Shown here: piece by piece, positions 7,601 to 16,070 of the stretch
Layout: the number at the start of each line of letters is the position of its first letter
Numbering within the stretch: position 1 is the first letter of the stretch
Source: Pavlovales sp. CCMP2436
Taxonomy: Eukaryota; Haptophyta; Pavlovophyceae; Pavlovales
Assembly: GCA_026770615.1 (NCBI GenBank)
Contig: MU631407.1
Location: 240,550 to 257,810, forward strand
Direction: 5' to 3'
Length of the DNA: 17,261 nucleotides
Notes under the pieces: generated by a model
What the model saw: the letters and a program-made list of their open reading frames with translations, nothing else
Databases searched by the model: none
Told to the model about the DNA's origin: nothing
Made by a program: the position numbers and the translations under genes

Positions 7601-10600
7601 TCAGATTCATGACGACCTCGTAGTAAACGCGCCTATTCATGCGATGGGTTAGGAGAGAGCGGAGGCGTGAGCATTCTTCTTCTTCTTCTTCTTCTTCTTT
7701 TAGTTGTATACACGGTAGCGCGCTTGAGCATGTAGGAAATAGTAATGATGATAATAATAATAGCAAGAAGAAGAAAAAGATGAAGAAGAAGAAGAAGGAG
7801 AACTATAATAATACTCATAATAACCTGAGCAGGTAGGCGTCGGCCAGGTCCGCCGCGGCGCGGGAGCGCACCACGCGCCCTCCGCTGATGCGCCAGCGGA
7901 CGAGCAGAAAAAGGCGCGAACTCAGTGCGCGCTGCGAGTCCGCGGCGGCTGCTTCCGCTGTCGACAGGCGCCTGTGCAATTGTGAGTGGTATTGTTGAAT
8001 CATTGATTGAATTAGTTGTGTTTATTAGTTAGATTTATTACTTATATTGATGACTTTTATGCTGTCGACAGGCGCCTGCGTGCTTGTGAGTGGTATTGTT
8101 GAATCATTGATTGAATGATTTGCGTTCATGAGCTATTTTGATTATATCTATGCTGTGCGGAATCGAAACTGTGTCAAATTAAGATCAATATGAGTGTGCA
8201 GCGAAATAAATAAGAATAGTTTCAGCACAACTATAAGTTGGCGTTTTGACCATCGGCCTGCAGAATCATAATTTATGCGATATGTCGACAGCTGAGCAAC
8301 AATGAGTGGCATTGTTGATCAGGGTGGACAGGAAAAGGCGAGTCGACGCGTGATACTAATTTATGCTCGTGAGGATTAGAAACATACTTATATTGCCCCT
8401 CACCTAATCGGCTAGGGTTAGAATCTAGTTATATTCAATGAGTATCATACCCGATGCCTTCGCTGCAAGTTGTAGGCAATTTTAAATGTGTCAAAAAAAA
8501 AATTGCTCTCGCCTGTGTGCAGTTGCGTTGGCAAAATAAAGTATAAAGTGTACATAAGCTATGAACCGACGAAGTGAGCAAAAAAATAAAAAATAAAAAA
8601 AAGCCTCTTGCCTGCGCGCGGCTGCGTCGGCGGAATAAATCACAACGTGTAAGTTATGAACCGACGAGGTGAGCAAAAAACCAAACAAAAACACACACAC
8701 ACACAGCCTCTTGCCTGTGCGCGGCTGTGTTGGCGGAATTAATTATGACGTTTAAGACTTTAAGTTATGAACTGACAAGGCAAGTAAAAAGAACAAAAAA
8801 AACATAGCCTCTTGCCTGCGCGCGGCTGCGTCGGCGGTGGCTCGCAGCGCTCCGTCGGTGGCGTGTGCGTTGGAGCTGGCAAGGGCGATGGAGTCGACCA
8901 GGCAGTCGGTGGTACCCGCGCTCGCGTTGGCCACCATCCTGCCAAAGGCAGCATCAGATGATTCACGGTTCATGCGGTTACTCGCGGGGGTGCAGGCGGA
9001 GGGAGGTGCGCAGTTAAATACAGAAAAAGAAATAAAAAAAAAGCGAGCCTCTTTCCTGCGGAGGGCACGCGCGACGTCCGCGAGACTCAGCGAGCGCACC
9101 GCGGCCTCTCGTGCGTCCGCCGCGTCAGCCCGCTCCGAAGACTGCATTCGCCAGCGTTGCAGCGCTTGTGCGCGCGCGCAGCAGGACGCGGCCCTGGCGC
9201 CAACGGCGCTCGCCTGCGCGGAGTGTGCGTGCGCCAAGACCGAACCACACCAACGCCGCAGTGCGCGCGCCAACGCCGCGCGCGAGGCGGCGGCGTGCGC
9301 GAAGGCGAAAGCGGCGAGGTGCGTGCAGCGGCGCGAATCTGCCAGCGAGACGGCCGCCTGCAGCCGCGAGAGCGCATGGCCTCGCAGCCGAGCGGCAGCG
9401 TTTGTCGCAACCTTGCGCCCAGCGGCCGCGCGCTTCTCCGCGGCGGCGGTGATGACGGGCGCAAATCTCGAGCGCAGAGCCGCGCGGTGCGCGCGCAGCC
9501 AGCGTCTACGGGTGATACGGCGGAAGGGGGGGGGGAGGGGGGCAGTCAGGGCAGGCAGTGGGGGGGTGTGCTGTGGCAGCAGGGGGGTGAGCGGAGCGAT
9601 CACCTGCGGCCATCGGCGAGGGCTGCCCGCCTGTGCTGTCGCAACCTCCAACTGTGCAGCCGCGCGCGGTCGGCTGACTCGCGCACGGCTGCGAGCACGC
9701 GTCGGGCTGCGCGCGCCAGACCGCACTTGCCCAGCGTCAACTCGGCGCGGAGCAATCGCCCGGCGCACGCCCAGGGGCGGAAGGCGCTGGCGAGGTGCGG
9801 CAGGCGGCTGAGTCCAGCCAGGTTGCGGAGTGTACGCGATGGGCCCACACGCGCCAGCGTGGTGGTCGCGGCCGCCGCGTGCTGGCACTCCGCGGCGGCC
9901 TCGCACAGCGCTGCGAATGCGACTCGCTTTATTGCAAACGCGGTTGCCACGGCCTTGTGCCCGGCGGCGCTCGCGTCCGTGGCGGCCGCGGTAGCCGCGG
10001 CGCCGGTAGTGACAGCCAGTGCCAGTAGTGCGCGCGTGGCCGAGACCCTGAAGGCGGCGGCGCGCGCGCGCTCGCAGCGCGCGTGGGGCAGGAGGCTACC
10101 GCGACTGCGCTTGCGCTCCAGCCGGGCTGCCTCGTACCAGCGCGCGAGGGCACCGATCTGGTCGCCAAAAAGCCAGGTGCGCGCGATATGCGTAGCGCGT
10201 TCGCGTAGCACGGCCAGGTGGGCGGCAAAACCGTCCGCGTGCCGTACGATCACCGCCGAGGCAAGCGCGACGCGCATGTCATCGGCAACCCAGGCGAGCC
10301 CAGGCGAGCGCAACGGCGGCGGCACGCGTCGCACGGCCCGAAGGCGGAGTGCGCTCGGGTGTCTGGCGCGCGCGGCGTGCCCACGCCAGGCCGCCTGCAC
10401 GCGCGTGCTCGCCTCGCTGTTCGCGCGGAGGACGAGCGCCCGCTCGGCCGTGCGGCGGGCCTCCTCCTTGCGCCGCCACGCCTCGTCAGCCAGCCGGCGC
10501 ATCAGCGAGCGGTCTGGAACGGCGAGCAGCTCGGGCCTGCACCCGAGCCGATAGCCTGGGCCGGCAGGCAGGGGTGAGCGCGGCTCTCGCACGCGCGACT

Positions 10601-10613
10601 CACCAGATCTCAT
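4650..10613 (-). CDS. Sfi1-like Trp/Arg repeat protein, probable centrin/calmodulin-binding
   Basis: Spliced model: 10613-9604, 9505-9056, 8938-8816, 7971-7825, 7632-7540, 7332-4650; 4,506 nt, about 1,501 residues, TAG at 4652-4650. An in-frame TAG precedes ATG 10613. All five introns are phase 2. An IQ-like motif VQAAWRGHAAR lies at about residues 72-82. At least 16 motifs of the type L-x-x-W-[RK]-x-x-x follow, such as GALARWYEAAR, ALQRWRMQSS, FLLVRWRIS, RRWRALRDA, VRWLWRWRAAAR, LHLWRAAVAR and LALAGWREHS. This resembles the Sfi1 repeat, a long helix binding centrin at spindle poles and basal bodies. The last exon begins with a Ser-rich domain holding an SGRE repeat and an acidic stretch, then more W repeats to the C-terminus. 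A 48-nt GTGAGT-AG intron (10603-10556) within exon 1 is possible, since it is in frame either way. Family by motif only; Ala/Arg bias could inflate the resemblance. Confidence 0.62.
6675..6696. repeat. GCA/TGC trinucleotide run encoding poly-Ala
   Basis: About seven GCA units on the + strand; on the - strand they are read as the Ala run after EDGM in the last exon of the Sfi1-like gene, next to its acidic stretch. Confidence 0.8.
7029..7143. repeat. 12-bp minisatellite encoding SGRE repeats
   Basis: Imperfect GACTCCCTCCCG units (period 12) run through this interval. On the - strand they encode about nine copies of Ser-Gly-Arg-Glu with SRRE and SARE variants, near the start of the large last exon. 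The period keeps the frame, giving a Ser/Arg/Glu-rich, probably unstructured linker. A GAAAAAAGAGAACCGGA-type duplicate lies just outside (7150-7195). Confidence 0.85.
7333..7539 (-). other. Intron 5 of the Sfi1-like gene
   Basis: Donor CTCAG|GTTTTTT (an 18-base run, A on the + strand) and acceptor CCGATCAG|A, preceded by a CTAAC branch-like motif. 207 bp, phase 2. It contains loosely repeated GGTCAG/GGTCGG motifs (7358-7435). Confidence 0.6.
7633..7824 (-). other. Intron 4 of the Sfi1-like gene with complementary TTC and GAA runs
   Basis: Donor CTCAG|GTTATT and acceptor ATGAATAG|G with an upstream CTAAC; 192 bp, phase 2. The + strand carries a TTC run at 7674-7699 and an imperfect GAA run at 7764-7800. 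The transcript could therefore fold them onto each other, bringing the donor and acceptor closer. Confidence 0.6.
7958..8330. repeat. Tandem copies of the 3' splice-site region
   Basis: CTGTCGACAGGCGCCTG followed by GTGAGTGGTATTGTTGAATCATTGATTGAAT occurs from 7958 and again from 8062, a period of 104 bp. A diverged copy (TGTCGACAG ... GAGTGGCATTGTTGATCA) lies near 8283. On the - strand copy 1 holds the inferred true acceptor (AG at 7973-7972). Copy 2 has an equally good acceptor, CACGCAG|GCGCC, at 8077-8076, followed by the same first bases of the exon. Confidence 0.85.
7972..8815 (-). other. Intron 3 of the Sfi1-like gene, GC-AG, repeat-filled
   Basis: Donor GCGCAG|GCAAGAGG (GC instead of GT) and acceptor TTGCACAG|GCG; 844 bp, phase 2. 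No GT lies near the exon end until a poor TAT|GTTTT site a few bases inside, which would also keep phase and is the alternative. The donor matches CAG|GTAAGA except at +2. The intron carries arrays of both splice junctions (see the repeats at 7958-8330 and 8505-8830). Confidence 0.6.
8505..8830. repeat. Four tandem copies of the 5' splice-site region, about 100-bp period
   Basis: GCCTCTTGCCTGCGCGCGGCTGCGTCGGCGG-like cores begin at 8505 (diverged), 8603, 8706 and 8807, spaced 98, 103 and 101 bp. They are separated by AAGTTATGAACCGACGAGG-like segments and A-rich tracts. On the - strand each copy reads as an exon end, CAG|GC[AG]AGAG; the copy at 8807 joins the open exon 8938-8816. Confidence 0.88.
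8939..9055 (-). other. Probable GA-AG intron 2 of the Sfi1-like gene
   Basis: Border CTCCGCAG|GAAAGAGGCT ... TTTGGCAG|GATGG, 117 bp, phase 2. The first bases match the GC intron (GCAAGAGGCT) except at +2, and both continue into a T-rich run. The interval is stop-free and a multiple of three, so it could instead be translated as a Phe-rich 39-residue insert. Its T-rich composition against the GC-rich neighbours favours an intron. Confidence 0.45.
9506..9603 (-). other. Intron 1 of the Sfi1-like gene
   Basis: Donor GCCGCAG|GTGATC and acceptor CACCCGTAG|A, 98 bp, phase 2, with a strong C/T tract (G-rich on the + strand). The TGA made by reading through the donor ends the upstream frame, and splicing restores the W-repeat frame RRWLRAHRAALRS. 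Confidence 0.65.
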
Positions 10614-11079
10614 GAGCTTGTGCTACAGCATGTCAGCACTGGTGGCCATCCTTATTCCTGAAACGCTTCTCAGATTGATTTAAGGGCATCAGATTCTCCT
10701 GGATATGCTGTCCATGGGAGGCGGCAGCATGCGTAATTGTCGCTTCTCGTAGTGCTATGGCTGCCTCCCAGCTGACCGTCTGACTCTGCCCTGCGCTTCT
10801 TAGCAACCGCGGGGTACTGAAGGCAGTTTCCATCACCTCGTACGCTTACGGTGGTTAGGTTTCTGCCATCGCAGGTACATCGGCTTGGGCGGTTGCGAGA
10901 GCAGCCTGCTCCTGGGGCGTTGGATGAGCCCGACCTCCTGTCGTGGTCTCTCGTGTGCTCTTGGCCACGAGCCTCGCCCTCGGGTGGGCGCCCGGACTCC
11001 CGGACTTTTTTTTTTAAAAAATGCGAGATCGCCAACCCCGTGTGATTCACGTGGCCGGCTGGTGCGGGCGTGGACGGCG
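10614..11079. promoter_or_regulatory. Intergenic region between divergent genes, likely bidirectional promoter
   Basis: 466 bp separate the ATG of the - strand Sfi1-like gene from the ATG of HEATR1. I see no TATA box, no extra coding exon and no RNA gene. A T10A6 tract (11006-11021) sits about 60 bp before the HEATR1 start. The promoter role is inferred from the head-to-head layout. Confidence 0.45.
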
Positions 11080-11083
11080 ATGA
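11021..11083 (+). CDS. Upstream ORF (20 codons) overlapping the HEATR1 start by ATGA
   Basis: ATG 11021 directly follows the A-run, with an A at -3. It encodes 20 residues (MRDRQPRVIHVAGWCGRGRR) and stops at TGA 11081-11083, which overlaps the HEATR1 ATG (11080-11082) as ATGA. If it is in the mRNA, ribosomes would end exactly where HEATR1 begins. This could allow reinitiation or repress translation. Whether transcription starts upstream of 11021 is unknown. Confidence 0.4.
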   Translation: MRDRQPRVIHVAGWCGRGRR

Positions 11084-14000
11084 CGTCCCTAGGCCAGCAG
11101 CTGCAGCAGCTTGCAGCCGCTAGAGGCGGTGTCGCACCGTCGGGACAGGCGGTGGGCCCGGGCGCGCCGCGCACGATCGGCACCGCCTCGGGTGGTGTTG
11201 GCACGCCCGCCTCCTTCCTGTACGATGCACGCGAGGCGTCGAGCCTATCGATGGAGAACGTCTACGAGTCGGGCGTCAACGGGCTGCTCGAGCTGTGCAC
11301 GGTCGACGCGCGCTTCGAGCCATTTCACCACACGCTCTTCGGGCTGGCGGCCAAGACCTACGCGCGCGAGGTGATGGCCCCGTCAGAGAACGCCAAGCTC
11401 GACAAGAGCGTGTGCACCTTCTTGCGGCTGCTCGGGCCGCATCTGCTGCTCCGCTCGGCGCACAAGGCGCTCGAGTTCCTCGTGCGCCGGTACCGTGTGC
11501 ACGTGCACAACGCGCACACACTGCTCCGTGCCTTCCTGCCCTACCACCAGACCGCACTCTTCGCGCGTGCCGTGCGCATCGCCCATCTGGCCGCGCCCGA
11601 TGCGCCGTCCGCCTCCGGCGGCGCGGGCGCCGGCGCGCTCGCGGGTGCGCGCACATGGCAGTGGCTGCAGCCGGTGAAGGCGTCGGGGCTGCCGCTCACG
11701 CGCGAGGCGCTCATCGCCCGCTGCGCCTCGCACCCTGAGACGCTTGCCATCGTCTGCGAGCTCGGGCGCGAGGTCGTCGCGGCCGCCTCGGGCGCGCCGG
11801 TCGGCGCGCGCGCGCGCTCGCGTCACCTGGTCAACTTCGCGTGTGGCGTGGCCGTCGAGACGCTCGCGGCCGCCGCGCGCACCAACTCCGCCGAGGGCGC
11901 GCTCCGCGCCTCCGAGCTCGTCGGCGCGGTGCTGCCGCTCGCGTCGCGCGCGCTGGGCGCGCTCGCAACGGACACCGAGATGCACGCGGCAGGCTGCCTG
12001 CTCGTAAGCGCCCTCTGCCAGCCCAACGGCGGCTCGGCGGGTGCGGGCGGCGTGCAGCTCAACGCCGAGGTGGCCGCCGCGCTCGCCGACGCCGCGTGCA
12101 AGCCGCTGGCCGAGACCAACGCGCTGCGCGGCGGCGGCGCGGGCGCGAGCGGCGCGTACGAGCCCGCCGCGCTCCCCGCGCTCGGGCGCGTCCTTGTAGC
12201 CCTCGACGCGCTCGCCGCGTCCAGCGAGCGGATCGCCAAGGGGGACAAGGTCAGTGGTGTGAGCGCGTGGCGGCTGCCCGACAAGGCCTTCAAAAACGCC
12301 GCGCGCTGCAACGCGCTCGCCGAGGCGCTCGGCGCAGTGCACGCGCAGTACAGCCTGGGCCAGCTGCACCGCTGCCTGCTCCTCGACCTCGCCGAGCGCC
12401 TCGCCGCGCCCCTCTCGCCGCTGCAGCCGGCCCAGCCCGCCGTGGATAAGCAGGGCGGCGGCAAGCGCGGCGGCGGTGAGCAGGCCGCGGCGCCGCCGTC
12501 CGAAGCGACGCTGGCAAACTGGTCGGCGCTGCTCGTCTCGCTGATCCGCGCCGCGCCCTTCGACGCCACCACCGCCGCCGCCGTCGCCGGGCTGCTCGTC
12601 TCGAGCCCGGTGGCTGCGGGCGCGGCCGGCGGCGGCGGCAAGGGCGCGACGCCGTCGCTCGGCTTCGGCGACGAGGAGGCGGCGGCCGCCCGCGGCGGGC
12701 GCACCGCCATCGGGCTGCCGTCCGAGGCGATCGTCCTGCCGCTGCGCGCGCTCGCCTCCGTCGCCCCGTCCGCCGTCGACGCGGCGCTCGCTCGCGCGGG
12801 CGGCGGCGCGGCCGCCCTGCTCGCTGCCGGGCTCGGCGGCGTTGGCGCTGTCCTCGCCGGCACGTCGGGCGACGCGTCGCAGCTGGCCACCGCGCTCGGG
12901 CACGCGGACGTGGCCGTGCGCCTTGCGGCGGCCACGCGCGCGCAGCGCATGACGGACGCCGAGGTGCGCACCCGCACGACGCACTCGTGCCGCCCTGCAC
13001 GCGCGCGCGAATTACACACCCCCCTGTCACTGCAACGCGCTGACCCCCGCCCTCTCACCCACTACCTACCCGCTCCCCCCCCGCGCACAGTCGGGCGGCG
13101 AGGGCGCACAGCGCGAGCTCGCGGCCGCACTCGTTTGCGCGCTCGCCGACACCAGCGCGCAGGTGGCCGCCGCGGCCGTGGCGTGCGCGCCGCTGCTCCG
13201 CGCGCACGCGCCGCGCCCCGCACTCGTCGCCGCCGCCGCCGAGCTGCTCGGCCGCGCCTTCCTCGCGTTCCGCGCCCGGCCGGCTGCCGCTAGGCTCGCC
13301 GGCGCCGCGGCGGCGCAGCAGGCGAAGGACGGCGCCGCGCTGCGCGAGCTCGTCGTGCCCGTTGCGCGCCTGCTTGTGCAGGCCGCGCGCTGCCCGCTTG
13401 CCGAGCCGCGGGTCGACCTCTTCGCGCTCGCTGACGGCGCGCTCCTGCGTTGGGCCGCCGTGCGCGCGCCCTCGGCGGCCGCTGTGGCGGCGGGCGGCGG
13501 CGTGGGCAGCGCGGCCGACGGGCGGCGCGAGTACAACGGGCGAATGCGCGTCGTGCGCGCGTGCGCCGATGCGGCGGCCGAGCTCGCGGCCGAGGGCGGC
13601 GCGCCGAGCGCGCTGCCGCCGGTCGCGGCGGCGATGGCGGCGGCGCACGCGGCGGCCCCGCTGCGCGTGGCCAAGCCGCACAAGTCGGGCAGGGCGGGCG
13701 GCGACGGCGACGAGGCGGTGGTCGCGGTCGCGGAGGCCGGCGGTCCGGACGCGGAGGGCCTCGTCGCGTGGCTCACCGCCTTCGCCAACGCTGCCGCGGC
13801 CGCGCTCGCGGGCGACGCGAGCGCCGTCGCCGTCGCGCTGCTCGCCGCCGTCGCCGCGTCGAACGGGGACGCCGACGCGGCCGCCGACGCGCGCCTCGCC
13901 GCCGCCTCCGTCGCGCTCGCGCTCGCGTCCGCGTGGGCCGCCGCCCCCTCGTCGACCCCCACCTCGGCGGCGGCGTCGCCGAGCCTGGTGCTCGCCTCGC

Positions 14001-16026
14001 TGTCCGCGGCCCTCCTCGCCGCCTCCCGCGTCGCCCTGCTCGGTGGCGGCTTGTTGAACGCGGCGGCGGCGGTGGCGGCGGAGGGCGAGGCCGAGTCCGA
14101 CGCCGCGCCGGCGTCGGCGGCCGCGCTGCGGCGGTGGGGCGCGCTCGCCGCGGACCGGCGCGCGCTGGCCGCGTGCGCCTGCGCGCTCGCGCGCGCGACG
14201 CAGGCGGCGGCGCTCGGGCAGGCCGGGGCGACGGGCGTGGGCGTGGGCAGCGCGGGGCAGCCGCAGCAGCTGATGGCCTGCCTCCTCGCCGACGCAGGGG
14301 GCGCGCAGGACGCCGCCGTCCTCGCCGCGGCCCGGGCGCACGGCAAGGCGCTCGGCGCGTCCGTCGCTGCGCTCACGGCGCGCGCGCAGCTGACCGCGTG
14401 CGCGCGCGCGCCCGGCGCAGCTCAGCCGCTCGCCACCCTTCTGCTCAGCAGCGCCGCCTCCGCTGCCTCAGTCCCCGCCTGGGCGCGCGCGCGCGCTGGC
14501 GCGCTGCTAGGCGCACACGTGCGCTGGGCGCTGGCGGCGTTCGCCCGCGGCGACGTGGCAGCCGCAGCCACGGCGGCGCGCGCGGCCGTGCCCGCCCTGC
14601 TCGCCGGCGCGTCCGACCCCGCCGCCGACGCGGCGCCCGTGCGCGCGGCGTCGCTAGCGGCGCTGCCGGCGGCCGCGGGGCTACTGCGCGCGCTGGGCGG
14701 CGGCGCGGGGGCGCTGGCGCTCTTGGAGGGGATGGCGCAGCAGGTGCGGGCCCTCTGTTTGAAAATTGTTTCCCGCCCTTTGTTAGTTTGTTTCCCTCCA
14801 TCTCCTTTTTGTAAGTGCGTCTTGTTCTTTTAACGTCCCCTGACTTGCAGCCCGAAGGCGTACGGGCATGACCTCCCTGTGTTTCCCTCCTCGCCTGTTA
14901 CTGCTCGCCCCTCCTTTCCCGCCTCTCCTGTAACTGCTATCCCATCCGCCACACCTTTCCCGGTGTTTGAGCAGGCGACCCTTCTCTTTCTGCTATTCTG
15001 TCCACGCCTAAAGCTGCGACGGTTGCACTGGCCTGTTTGCTGCCTTGCCCCTTCCCCCCCTCCCATCCCCCCTCCCCATTCTTAGCCGGCAGGCGCACTC
15101 GTGGCCACTGATCTGGCACCCCCCCCCCCCCCCTCCCCATCCCCCCCCACACGTGCAGGCGGATGCGCTGGTTGCCGAGCCCGGAGCTTTTGTGGGACTG
15201 CTGCACGCCTCGCCCCGCTGCCGCCTGCCCCTGCTCCGCGCGGCGCTCGGCGCTCTGCTTGCGTGGCACGAGGAGGTCTCCAACGCCGGGGGGGTTGGCG
15301 CGGATGTCTTGGGGGTGGTGCTGGACGGCGACTGGCGGTGGGCTTGCGCCGACCGCCTCCTTGCCGCCGCCGCCGCGAGCGCCCGGCTGAGCGCGAGCAG
15401 CAGCACCGTCGACTCGCTCGCCGACAGGGCGGCCGAGGTGTCTGCGCTCTCCGCCGTGCTCTCGCTGGCGCTGCCGCACACGCGCGGCCCCTCGCGCCTG
15501 GCCCGACAGCTCGTCGAGTCGGTCGTGTCCACCATCGCCTCCCCCGCCTTCCTCGCGCCCCAGTCTGCTCCCGCCTCCACCGGCTCCTCGGCGGCGGCGA
15601 AGTCGGCGCGGGTGGAGGACGAGGCGGTCTCAGCCGCAGCCGCCGCCGCACTGCACGGTGCGCTTGTGCACACCTCCCCCCTTTTATGCATATTTTATGT
15701 GTGTATATTATGTATGTATATATATATATATATATATATAGAAACATCCTCCGGCTACTTTCAGCCAACAGGCGCACGAAATAAAAATAAACACACGCAC
15801 ACGCACACACACCTGCCCACTGCCTGTCCCTCCCCCTTCTTCTTCTGCAGGCGCCCTCGTCGCGCCAGCCGCGAGCGCCCGCGCCGCCGCGCGCGCCGCC
15901 CTGGTTGGGGGCGCCTTCGAGGCACTCGGCGCAGCGGCGCAGGCGGCGCTCACCAACTCGCTCGCGCGGGGGGCGGCGGCGGACGAGGCAGACGTCGAGG
16001 CGGCTGCAGACGCGGGGGGCGAGGTG

Positions 16027-16070
<44 letters not shown>

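Noticed and set aside
7431..7766. - strand open frame with poly-Glu and Leu runs as one exon
   Set aside because: The runs are translated microsatellites. Only 7632-7540 has coding character and proper splice borders.
11383..14376. Long - strand open frames opposite HEATR1 (11383-12984, 13055-14376)
   Set aside because: HEATR1 on the + strand has recognisable conserved blocks and clean splice joins. The antisense frames are low-complexity shadows.
16028..16066. T39 as the reverse-strand poly-A tail of a retrotransposed insertion
   Set aside because: No target-site duplication and no retroelement body seen. It begins five bases after the donor, so a polypyrimidine or slippage origin is as likely.
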